From positions 1-8,025 of the forward strand of contig CACZON010000128.1 of assembly GCA_902782805.1 (NCBI GenBank): 8,025 nt of DNA, in the 5' to 3' direction. Below, piece by piece: positions 1-7,603 of the stretch (positions are counted from its first letter, which is position 1; each line of letters opens with the position of its first letter). The translations under genes and the position numbers were made by a program. Below the pieces are notes generated by a model, which worked only from the letters and a program-made list of their open reading frames with translations, made no database searches and was not told the origin of the DNA. This DNA comes from Oscillospiraceae bacterium (GTDB lineage Bacteria > Bacillota > Clostridia > Oscillospirales > Acutalibacteraceae).

Positions 1-623
1 ATGTCGGACACGATACAGCGCTCGGACGAGGTTATTTTATTGATGAGAGAGGACTTGCCCGCGTTCGGCTTGCCGATCACGGCAACCTTGATTTCGAGGC
101 CTTCGTTTTCCTCCTCTTCCTCAGCGGGCAGATATTCAAGCACCTTATCGAGCAGATCGCCCGTGCCGTGGCCGTGTACGGAGGATACGGCATAGAGATC
201 GGGCAGCCCGAGATTGTAGAATTCATAGAATTCCGCGGGGAGCTCGCCGACCGAATCGCATTTGTTGACGCAGAGGACGAGCGGTCTGCCGCTTTTCAAA
301 AGAAGATCCGCAATATTCTCGTCCGTCGCCGTAACACCGGAGCGGACATCGGCCACCATGATGATGACATCGGCCGTATCGATCGCAAGCTGCGCCTGGG
401 AGCGCATCTGCGAAAGCAGGATATCCTTGGGATCCGTTTCGATGCCGCCGGTATCGATCAGCGTAAAGCGGCGGTTTTTCCATTCACATTCGCCGTAGAT
501 CCGGTCGCGCGTAACGCCGGGAACGTCTTCGACGATCGAAAGACGCTGACCGATCAGTTTGTTGAAAAGCGCCTATTTTCCGACGTTCGGCCGGCCTACG
601 ATGGCGACTACCGGTTTTGCCAT
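1..623 (-). pseudogene. der: Ribosome-assembly GTPase Der (EngA), N-terminal part, frame broken by one in-frame TAG
   Basis: Reading from ATG 623 gives MAKPVVAIVGRPNVGK, then TAG, then ALFNKL and a further 190 codons in the same frame to the window edge. First GTPase domain: P-loop at residues 10-16, DTGG switch motif and NKCD specificity motif. An acidic linker (EEEEE) follows, and a second P-loop, GKPNAGKSS, begins at residue 184. Two tandem G domains are diagnostic of Der, which has about 440 residues, so roughly the first 47% is here; the KH-like C-terminus lies off the left edge. In the family, Der is an essential GTPase acting in 50S subunit maturation. AAAGGAGG (637-630) sits six bases before the ATG, and the DUF512 gene ends 37 bases upstream, so the two are probably cotranscribed. 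The TAG replaces the Ser/Thr that binds Mg. The family identity is certain; whether the gene is really broken or the base is an error is open. Confidence 0.93.
573..575 (-). other. In-frame amber codon at codon 17 of der
   Basis: Codon 17 of der reads TAG where the family has Ser (TCN/AGY) or Thr in GRPNVGK[S/T]ALFNKL. TCG to TAG is one transversion (G to T at 574 on the plus strand). Frame and conservation are kept on both sides. No ATG, GTG or TTG restart follows closely; the first in-frame ATG is at 407-405 (codon 73), after the P-loop. Confidence 0.95.
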
Positions 624-660
624 ACTGCGCCTCCTTTCAGAACTTTCTCGTTCGTTTCTA

Positions 661-2010
661 TTACAGATGTTCGGCGGGATAGGTTCCGAGCCCACCGCCG
701 CTTACCGAGCGGCCGAGCGCGGCGAAGAGGAATTCCCCGCCCCCGTTGCCGACCGGGATGATTTTCGCGCCGAGCGCTTCTTCGGCCTCGGCGAGCGTTA
801 CGTCGTCGAGGAACACGTCGTCCTCGCGGCGCAGGGATACGCCGGGGAGCAGAATCTCCCCGCCGTAGATCTTTCCCTTGGCGGCGCGGATGACGTCGCC
901 GCCGGTCAAAAGTCCGGCTACGCTGACGTTGCCGCCGAAAAATTCGTTTTTTACCGCGATCAGGCGGTAGCTGAAGTTCGGTTCTCTTTCGGTGATCCTT
1001 TTGAGCAGAGCGCCGATAAACTCCTGCGCACCCTCTCCGGTGATGACCGTGACCGCCCGCTTTTCTTCAAGCGGCGGGCAGTCCTCCAGGGCAAAGGAGA
1101 ACTCGTCCTCCATATTGACGAACAGCCCGACGCCGTTTTCGAGCTGCGGAAAATCCTCGTAGTACTCAAAGGGCGGGAACGGCTTTTCCGCCAGAAGATA
1201 GAATTCGTCGGAAGCAAAGACCGTCCGCGCGCCGTTTGCGCATCGGAATTTTTCGGCGTATTCCTCGATGATCGCGATCGTCTCCAAAGCTTCCTCTTTC
1301 GTATACGGACGCAGCGGATAGAGACCCTCGCGGTAGCGTGTCAGGCCTACGGGGACGCAGGCGATCGAGGCGATCTTTTCGCCGAGGAGCAGGAGCTTAT
1401 CGAGCGTAAAGCGCAGCTGCGAGCCGTCGTTGATTCCGGGGCAGAGAACGAGCTGACAGTTTACGCTGATTCCCCCCTCGCAGAGCGTTCGGAGGATCGA
1501 GAGCTTTTCTCCCGCAAAACGGTTGCCCATCATCTGAACGCGCAGATCGGGATTCATCGTATGAACCGAGACGTTCACGGGGCTGATATGCATCTCGAGG
1601 ATGCGGCGCACTTCGCGGTCGCTCAGATTCGTCAGCGTGATATAGTTGCCGAACAGAAACGAAAGGCGCGCGTCGTCGTCTTTGAAATAGAGCGAGGAGC
1701 GCATCCCCTTCGGGAGCTGATCGATAAAGCAGAAGATGCAGCGGTTTCGGCAGGAATGCTGGCGGTCCATGAGGTACGTCTCGAAGCCGAGGCCGATCGA
1801 ATCGTACTCCCCTTTGCGGATCAGCACTTCCCGCTGCGTTCCCTCCGGCGAGCGAAGCAACAGGCGGAGATTTGCGTTCGTTTCGTAAAAGCGGTAATCG
1901 AGAACGTCGAAGATTTCGTGGGAATTGATCGAAAGGAGCGTTTCGCCGGCGGCGACGCCCGCCTGATCGGCCCAGCTTCCGTTTTCAACCGATTCAATGC
2001 GGACTGCCAA
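661..2010 (-). CDS. DUF512 protein: N-terminal PDZ plus radical-SAM-like iron-sulfur domain
   Basis: This 449-residue protein is of unproven function. An N-terminal PDZ-like segment (about residues 2-65, with GSWADQAGV and DVLDYRFYE) is followed by C87-x3-C91-x2-C94 within QHSCRNRCIFCFIDQLPKGM, the signature of radical-SAM-type 4Fe-4S binding. Next come SLYFKDDDARLSFLFGNY and a barrel region (NVSVHTMNPDLR, VNCQLVLCPGIND). The C-terminal DUF512 part includes GEGAQEF and the GLLTGGDV segment. A TTG at 2010 is the preferred start: AAAGGAGG (2026-2019) lies eight bases before it and homology begins there. The upstream ATG at 2046 would place that binding site inside the gene. Stop is TAA at 663-661, 37 bases before der, a neighbour arrangement common in Clostridia. 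Substrate and reaction are unknown; a ribosome link is only inferred from the neighbours. Confidence 0.9.
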   Translation of the reverse strand: MAVRIESVENGSWADQAGVAAGETLLSINSHEIFDVLDYRFYETNANLRLLLRSPEGTQREVLIRKGEYDSIGLGFETYLMDRQHSCRNRCIFCFIDQLPKGMRSSLYFKDDDARLSFLFGNYITLTNLSDREVRRILEMHISPVNVSVHTMNPDLRVQMMGNRFAGEKLSILRTLCEGGISVNCQLVLCPGINDGSQLRFTLDKLLLLGEKIASIACVPVGLTRYREGLYPLRPYTKEEALETIAIIEEYAEKFRCANGARTVFASDEFYLLAEKPFPPFEYYEDFPQLENGVGLFVNMEDEFSFALEDCPPLEEKRAVTVITGEGAQEFIGALLKRITEREPNFSYRLIAVKNEFFGGNVSVAGLLTGGDVIRAAKGKIYGGEILLPGVSLRREDDVFLDDVTLAEAEEALGAKIIPVGNGGGEFLFAALGRSVSGGGLGTYPAEHL

Positions 2011-2187
2011 GGCCGCCGCCTCCTTTCCTGCGCTCTTATAACGCACAAAAAATTCTTCCCCGCAGCGAAAAAAATCGCTGCAAAGTCAAAGCGGCAACGC
2101 TGCTTTGAAGGCCATGGCCCGAAGAATTCTCTCGATCTGTGCAACTATTTCAATGATAAACTGAGTTTGCAGAAATTCATCGGTTTC
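2011..2187 (-). other. Leader between rpmF and the DUF512 gene, with inverted repeats
   Basis: This 177-base gap is longer than the other gaps in this unit. On the minus strand it holds a hairpin, CAAAGC(AGCGTTGCC)GCTTTG, at 2107-2087. A second, GCAGCG(ATTTTTTT)CGCTGC, is at 2081-2062, with a further T6 run (2052-2047) a few bases on. GCAGCG occurs twice (2104-2099 and 2081-2076), so the CGCTGC arm could pair with either copy. The T-run in the loop is not a standard terminator layout. It may be an mRNA stability, processing or partial attenuation region; the function is inferred only. Confidence 0.35.
2019..2026 (-). promoter_or_regulatory. Ribosome binding site that decides the TTG start of the DUF512 gene
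   Basis: The minus strand reads AAAGGAGG here, eight bases before TTG 2010-2008. The same 8-mer precedes der. An ATG start at 2046 would leave this site unused inside the coding region. Confidence 0.8.
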
Positions 2188-2370
2188 TTATTCGGAAACT
2201 TTCAGAACTTCCTTTCCGTTGTAGGTACCACAATTGAGGCAAACTCTGTGGGGCGCCTTGAGCTCACCGCACTTCGGGCAAGCTACCAACGCCGGAGCGT
2301 TCAGCTTCCAAACGTTCGAACGTCTTTTGTTTTGTCTTGCGCTTGACTGTTTTCTCTTCGGGACTGCCAT
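2188..2370 (-). CDS. rpmF: Large-subunit ribosomal protein bL32, zinc-ribbon form
   Basis: The 60-residue product begins MAVPKRKQSSARQNKRRS, the conserved basic N-terminus of bL32, which packs into the 50S subunit near the base of the peptidyl-transferase region. C31-P-K-C34 and C44-L-N-C47 form the four-cysteine zinc ribbon, so this is the zinc-dependent (C+) form. Length is normal for the family. AAGGAGG stands six to seven bases before ATG 2370, and the AA of the upstream YceD TAA stop is also the start of that binding site (2385-2379), suggesting coupled translation. It sits in the usual yceD-rpmF pair. The plsX/acpP/fab genes that often follow it elsewhere are not here; a DUF512 gene and der follow instead. 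Confidence 0.97.
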   Translation of the reverse strand: MAVPKRKQSSARQNKRRSNVWKLNAPALVACPKCGELKAPHRVCLNCGTYNGKEVLKVSE

Positions 2371-2382
2371 GCCAGCACCTCC

Positions 2383-2892
2383 TTATTCTTCCTGATGAAT
2401 CAGGGTCTTTAGTATTTCCAATCTTGGATCTACGCTGTCCTCTTCGCAGCCGCAGGGGCCGTCGTTGAGGTTTTTCCCGCATTTCGGGCAGAGTCCCTTG
2501 CAATCCTCCCTGCATAGCAGCACGGTCGGCAGATTCAAGATGATATCTTCCCTCAATAGCTCCGAAAGCTCGATCGCTTCTCCCGTAACGCGGATGTAGG
2601 TATCATCCGGCGCGTCCTCTTCGGAGAGAAGAAGCAGATGCTCGTAACGCTCGGTTTTCCGCTCGAAGATTTCCGAAAGGCAGCGATTGCACTGCGCTTT
2701 GAAATCGTAGGAAACGGTCGCTTTGATCCGGACGGCTCCGTTTTCACTCAGCGCGGAACCGGACGCTTCGATCGGTGAAACGAACGGAACGTTTCCGTCG
2801 ATTTCAACGTCGGCCATCGAAAAAGAAAACGAAAAACGCTTCTCTTTCTTTTCCGCATCATTCGTAAAAAAGCCTTTTAAATCCAGCAGCAT
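2383..2892 (-). CDS. yceD: DUF177/YceD family protein, cysteine-rich
   Basis: This 169-residue protein is the usual upstream partner of rpmF. In the family, YceD proteins are tied by conserved gene order to bL32, and in plants and some bacteria to 23S rRNA accumulation; the exact role is not settled. The sequence begins MLLDLKGFF and has C68-N-R-C71 in the middle, then C127, C131, C135 and C138 in CREDCKGLCPKCGKNLN, then C147 and C149: eight cysteines that look like metal-binding knuckles. ATG 2892 is preferred because an AAAGGTG-type binding site lies six bases before it. An ATG at 2916 would add eight residues (MHLQKVFE) and put the site inside the gene. It is the first gene after the strong promoter at 2974-2946. 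Family assignment is firm, function moderate. Confidence 0.92.
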   Translation of the reverse strand: MLLDLKGFFTNDAEKKEKRFSFSFSMADVEIDGNVPFVSPIEASGSALSENGAVRIKATVSYDFKAQCNRCLSEIFERKTERYEHLLLLSEEDAPDDTYIRVTGEAIELSELLREDIILNLPTVLLCREDCKGLCPKCGKNLNDGPCGCEEDSVDPRLEILKTLIHQEE

Positions 2893-2945
2893 TTCAAACA
2901 CCTTTTGCAAATGCACGATGAGCTCTCAAATAAGCGCTGTCAAAT

Positions 2946-2974
2946 ATTATAGTATATTCTCCCCGCTTTGTCAA
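2946..2974 (-). promoter_or_regulatory. Perfect-consensus sigma-A promoter for yceD-rpmF-DUF512-der
   Basis: The minus strand carries TTGACA at 2974-2969, a 17-base spacer, and TATAAT at 2951-2946: six out of six in both boxes at the ideal spacing. Transcription should begin near 2939, about 47 bases before ATG 2892. It lies in the 111-base gap after the WG-repeat gene, so yceD and the genes after it can be expressed independently of typA-pgeF. An AATAT/ATATT inverted repeat overlaps the -10 box. I saw no recognisable operator. Confidence 0.85.
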
Positions 2975-3003
2975 CATAAATCTTCCCGCGAAAATCGGAT
3001 TTT

Positions 3004-4266
3004 TTACCCGTTTTCCGGGCAGAAACGGCTGACCGCGGCGAACGAAGGCTCGACGATTACTTCGCCCTCGGAATTGACGATGCCCCAACGGCTGTTTTCC
3101 GCCGTAAAGAAGGCGGCGCCCTGCGAAAAATCCGTGACCGAGGCGAACGTCTGGCCGAGCAGAACCGTTGCGTCCTCGCGCAGGAAGCCCCATCTTTCGT
3201 CCTTTTGAAACGCGAGGAAACCCTCGCAGAAGCCGCCGCGGGAGACGTCGTCGAAATAGGGCTCGATCAGCCAGGCGCCGTCCTTCCCGACGATCCCCCA
3301 TTTTCCCTGATACTTCGCGGGCGCGGCGTTTCCGGAAAACGGCAGCGCGTCCTCAAAGGCGAAATCGTGGGTGACCGCGCCGTTTTGATCGATATAGCCC
3401 CAATAGCCGTCCTTTTTCGCGGCGAAGATTCCTTCGCTTGCCGGCAGGAGCTCTTCGTACGCAGGCTCGATCAGAACCTTGCCGCCCTGCGCAGAAATCA
3501 CGCCGAAGAGGGTCTTCTCCCCGCTGATGACGCCGACGATGCAGTTTCCGTTTTCGTCCGGAATCGCTTCGGCAACGGAGAAAAGCGGATCTTCGCAGTA
3601 TTTATTTGCAAATTCGTAAAGGATTTTTCCTTTACTCGAAATCAGAAGCGTATGATCTTTATTCAGAATCGGGTCGTGATCTATCACGACCGCAGCGCCG
3701 TTTTTGAAATCGGTCGCAAAGGAGAACGTATTGACGAACGGTTCGTAAAAGCTTTTCCCGAAATCGAGGATCCGCTCCGGGAACGCAAGCGTACCGGACG
3801 TATTGATATAGAAATAATCGCTCTCCTGATCGCGGACGCGGGCGATCCCCTCCTGTGAGAAGGCGGATGCGCTCGAAAAATCGGGATGCAGATACTCCGC
3901 GAATTCGCCGGAGGGCTCGAGATAGCCGTAGACGATCCCTTTTTCCGGATCGTTGACCGCAACCGCCGCAAGTCCGCAGGAAAAGTCCCCGGCTTCGAGA
4001 TAATCCGGTTCGATCGCGAAGGATCCGTCTTTGCGGATGTAGCCCCATTTACCGCCGCCGGTCGAAACCGCCGCGAGCGTACCGTCCGCCGGCGCGTCGC
4101 CGCGCGGAAGCTCGGAAAGCTTCTGCGCCTTCGTTTTGAAGCTGTTCTTCGCGGGCGCAGGCGGTTCTGCGCGGGAGGAGGAAGAACCGGAGGGTGTGTT
4201 CGCGCTGCAGGAACAAAGGATCAGCAGCGTCAGAATTGCCAATAGAAAAGCGGCTGCTTTTTTCAC
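3004..4266 (-). CDS. WG-repeat lipoprotein, probably exported and membrane-anchored
   Basis: The 420-residue product begins at GTG with a signal peptide: MKK, a hydrophobic run (residues 4-17), then lipobox L17-C18-S19-C20, so Cys20 is the predicted lipidated residue after cleavage. A Ser/Pro/Ala-rich linker (21-60) follows. The rest is made of WG (KWG) repeats, each about 35-45 residues with the pattern WGyI..(D/E)G..(V/I)IEP.(Y/F). Clear units centre on W74, W289, W323, W359 and W394, with degenerate ones at YG113, Y151-Y153 and FG254. Such repeats are thought to fold as beta-propeller-like or solenoid surfaces for binding, but the ligand is unknown. The GTG overlaps the pgeF stop by four bases (GTGA), implying coupled translation. 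A GGAAGG-type site lies about nine bases upstream. Stop TAA at 3006-3004 has no clear terminator after it. Confidence 0.88.
   Translation of the reverse strand: MKKAAAFLLAILTLLILCSCSANTPSGSSSSRAEPPAPAKNSFKTKAQKLSELPRGDAPADGTLAAVSTGGGKWGYIRKDGSFAIEPDYLEAGDFSCGLAAVAVNDPEKGIVYGYLEPSGEFAEYLHPDFSSASAFSQEGIARVRDQESDYFYINTSGTLAFPERILDFGKSFYEPFVNTFSFATDFKNGAAVVIDHDPILNKDHTLLISSKGKILYEFANKYCEDPLFSVAEAIPDENGNCIVGVISGEKTLFGVISAQGGKVLIEPAYEELLPASEGIFAAKKDGYWGYIDQNGAVTHDFAFEDALPFSGNAAPAKYQGKWGIVGKDGAWLIEPYFDDVSRGGFCEGFLAFQKDERWGFLREDATVLLGQTFASVTDFSQGAAFFTAENSRWGIVNSEGEVIVEPSFAAVSRFCPENG
4263..4266 (-). other. GTGA stop/start overlap of pgeF and the WG-repeat lipoprotein gene
   Basis: GTG at 4266-4264 and TGA at 4265-4263 share two bases and together span four. 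This layout normally means that ribosomes finishing pgeF start the lipoprotein gene. Confidence 0.85.
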
Positions 4267-5138
4267 TGCGTTTTTCCTTCCTTTCTTTCATTCCCGTTCG
4301 GGGATGATTCATCGATGCGCAGGAACGCGCCGTGGACGCCGCGTTTTCCGCCGGTGCCGCGGTGGGAATACAGCAGATCGCCGCGGCACATCGTGCAGAC
4401 GCCGCCGAGCGTGATCCGATCCGCATCCATTCCCGCGCGGATCATCAAATCGCGGTTGCATCGGGCAAGATCAAAGAGATACTTCCCGTTTCCTTTTTCA
4501 AAGAGGATCCCGGACAGCCCGATCGGCAGAAGCCGCGCCTTTTCGGCAACGGTTTCGTCGACCTCGTAGCAGTCTTTACAGATGCAGGGGCCGATCCCGG
4601 CGATCAGATCCTCCGGTCTGGATCCGTAGCGTGACCGGAGCGTTTCCACGGTGATCCCCGCGATATTCGCTACCGTTCCCCGCCAGCCGGCGTGGGAGAG
4701 CGCGATGCATTTTCGGACCGGATCAATAAAATAAAGCGGAACGCAGTCTGCGTGATAGGTCACGAGCGTAACGCCGGGAACGTTCGTGCAAAGGCCGTCG
4801 GCCTCCTCGCGCACCGAGCGGTCGGTCACGCCCTGACCGCAGTCGGTAAGTCCTACCTCGCGGATGCGCGTTTCGTGAACCTGCGCGCCGGAAACGAGCT
4901 TTTCCGTTCGGAATCCCGCCGCCGCGCAGAATCTCCGGTAGTTTTCATCGACGTTTTCTTCTCGATCGCCGAGATAATAGGAGAGATTCATCGAGGAAAA
5001 GTATCCTTCGGAAACGCCGCCCTCGCGGGTCGAAAAGGCGTGGGAAAACCCGGTAAGACCGCTCCATTCGTGAAACCGGAGGAAGGATACGCCGTCTTTG
5101 CGGCAAAGATCCATCGTTCCGATTCTTTCGTCCGTCAT
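4263..5138 (-). CDS. pgeF: Peptidoglycan editing factor PgeF (laccase-domain, DUF152/YlmD family)
   Basis: The 291 residues match the family length. Zinc-site motifs are in order: H88 in SGAQVHETR, then TYHADCVPLYF with C132, then H149 in SHAGWRGTVANI. Further family motifs are FSTREGGVSEGYFSSMNL near the N-terminus, GPCICKDCYEV (183-193) and the C-terminal CRGDLLYSHR. Family members were once called polyphenol oxidases; the E. coli protein is reported to remove wrongly incorporated L-Ser from UDP-MurNAc precursors in place of L-Ala, and related enzymes act on purine nucleosides, so the substrate here is uncertain. ATG 5138 has GGGGAGGG seven bases upstream; a second ATG eight codons in lacks one. 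It follows typA by 34 bases and ends TGA inside the start of the WG-repeat gene, so it is the middle gene of a probable three-gene unit. In many Firmicutes it sits in the ylm/division cluster, not next to typA. Confidence 0.93.
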   Translation of the reverse strand: MTDERIGTMDLCRKDGVSFLRFHEWSGLTGFSHAFSTREGGVSEGYFSSMNLSYYLGDREENVDENYRRFCAAAGFRTEKLVSGAQVHETRIREVGLTDCGQGVTDRSVREEADGLCTNVPGVTLVTYHADCVPLYFIDPVRKCIALSHAGWRGTVANIAGITVETLRSRYGSRPEDLIAGIGPCICKDCYEVDETVAEKARLLPIGLSGILFEKGNGKYLFDLARCNRDLMIRAGMDADRITLGGVCTMCRGDLLYSHRGTGGKRGVHGAFLRIDESSPNGNERKEGKTQ

Positions 5139-5172
5139 CGTTTTCCCTCCCCTTTTTCGGGCGTTTTTTTGC

Positions 5173-6999
<1,827 letters not shown>

Positions 7000-7114
7000 G
7001 CTGAAAATCCCTCTTTTTATCGGAAAACGGAAATAATTTCGATTTATATGGTTTTCTTTTTTCAAAAGCTGCGGTATAATAGAATCAGATCAGAACGACG
7101 GGAGGCGCACCTTT
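7000..7114. promoter_or_regulatory. Divergent intergenic region between typA and the XRE regulator gene
   Basis: These 115 bases must hold both promoters. On the plus strand, TATAAT at 7075-7080 is a full -10 box for the XRE gene; the base run about 17 bases before it (TTTTCT) is a poor -35. GGGAGG at 7100-7105 is the ribosome binding site, nine bases from ATG 7115. On the minus strand I see only a TATAAA -10-like box at 7048-7043, with no fitting -35. A short inverted repeat, CTTTT-TTC-AAAAG (7056-7068), lies in the XRE promoter spacer and could be an operator, but it is too small to be sure. Confidence 0.5.
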
Positions 7115-7501
7115 ATGGCTCCGAACGGTTTTGCAGAACGGTTCCGGATTCTGCGCAAAACGAGCGGTTATTCCCAGCAGAACGTCGCCGACGCACTGGG
7201 GATCGACCGTACCACCTATTCCTGCTACGAGCGCGGCGTTACGGTGCCGAGCGCAGAAATCTGCTTCTCGCTTGCGCGGCTCTATAATCTGAGCGTTGCG
7301 GAACTGATCGAAGGCGATCAGAAAAGCCTGCTCGACCGCGACCGCGCCATGGAAGAACCAAGGGAGCAGGACGCGCTGTTCGATCGGATCACGGCGCTTT
7401 CGAAGGAAGAACGGGAGCTGATCTGTTTCTTCCGTTCTCTTCCCGAAGATCGGCGCGAATCGCTGAAAGAAGCGCTTCGCAGGCTGCTGCCGGATTCCTG
7501 A
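7115..7501 (+). CDS. XRE-family helix-turn-helix transcriptional regulator
   Basis: The 128-residue protein has an N-terminal Cro/C1-type HTH (residues 6-62). FAERFRILRKTSGYSQQNVAD gives helices 1-2, IDRTTYSCYERG (30-41) the turn and recognition helix, and VPSAEICFSLARLYNLSVAEL helices 4-5. The rest (about 68-128) is charged and helical (LSKEERELICFFRSLPEDRRESLKEALRR), with no enzyme or peptidase motif, so it may serve dimerisation. The start has GGGAGG nine bases upstream and a TATAAT box at 7075-7080. Similar small regulators are common as stand-alone chromosomal genes in Clostridia. Its targets cannot be read from sequence; its own promoter, typA and the gene after it are candidates by position only. 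Stop is TGA. Confidence 0.9.
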   Translation: MAPNGFAERFRILRKTSGYSQQNVADALGIDRTTYSCYERGVTVPSAEICFSLARLYNLSVAELIEGDQKSLLDRDRAMEEPREQDALFDRITALSKEERELICFFRSLPEDRRESLKEALRRLLPDS

Positions 7502-7535
7502 TACACACAACAATTTATTTTAGCATACTTTGGAT

Positions 7536-7569
7536 TTTATGAAAAGCTTTTTTTGAAGTTTATGAAAAG
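7536..7569 (+). repeat. Direct repeat TTTATGAAAAG, two copies 23 bases apart
   Basis: TTTATGAAAAG occurs at 7536-7546 and again at 7559-7569, in the AT-rich gap between the XRE gene and the DUF4364 gene. The 23-base period is about two helical turns, so a protein bound to both copies would sit on one face of the DNA. I see no clear -35/-10 pair in this gap. AAAAGCTTTT between the copies is a palindrome with no room for a loop, so it is not a terminator stem. It may be a regulator site or chance similarity in AT-rich DNA. Confidence 0.5.
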
Positions 7570-7603
7570 AGACGGGGAAAAGCTTTCCGATCGGAGGAGA
7601 ATT

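Noticed and set aside
559..2346. Plus-strand open frame of 595 codons opposite der, the DUF512 gene and rpmF
   Set aside because: It runs antisense across three recognisable genes, has no ribosome binding site and its product is charged, low-complexity and unlike any family. It stays open because of the codon bias of the minus-strand genes.
3008..3028. CCGTTT/AAACGG inverted repeat at the end of the WG-repeat gene as a terminator
   Set aside because: On the coding (minus) strand the stem is followed by an A-run, not a T-run, and it lies inside the coding end.
7000..7065. Upstream ATG at 7065 as the typA start
   Set aside because: The 22 extra residues do not match BipA, which begins close to the P-loop, and the ribosome binding site serves ATG 6999.
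7542..7553. AAAAGCTTTT with a T-run as a terminator after the XRE gene
   Set aside because: The palindrome has no loop and is all A/T apart from the central GC, so it cannot form a stable terminator stem.
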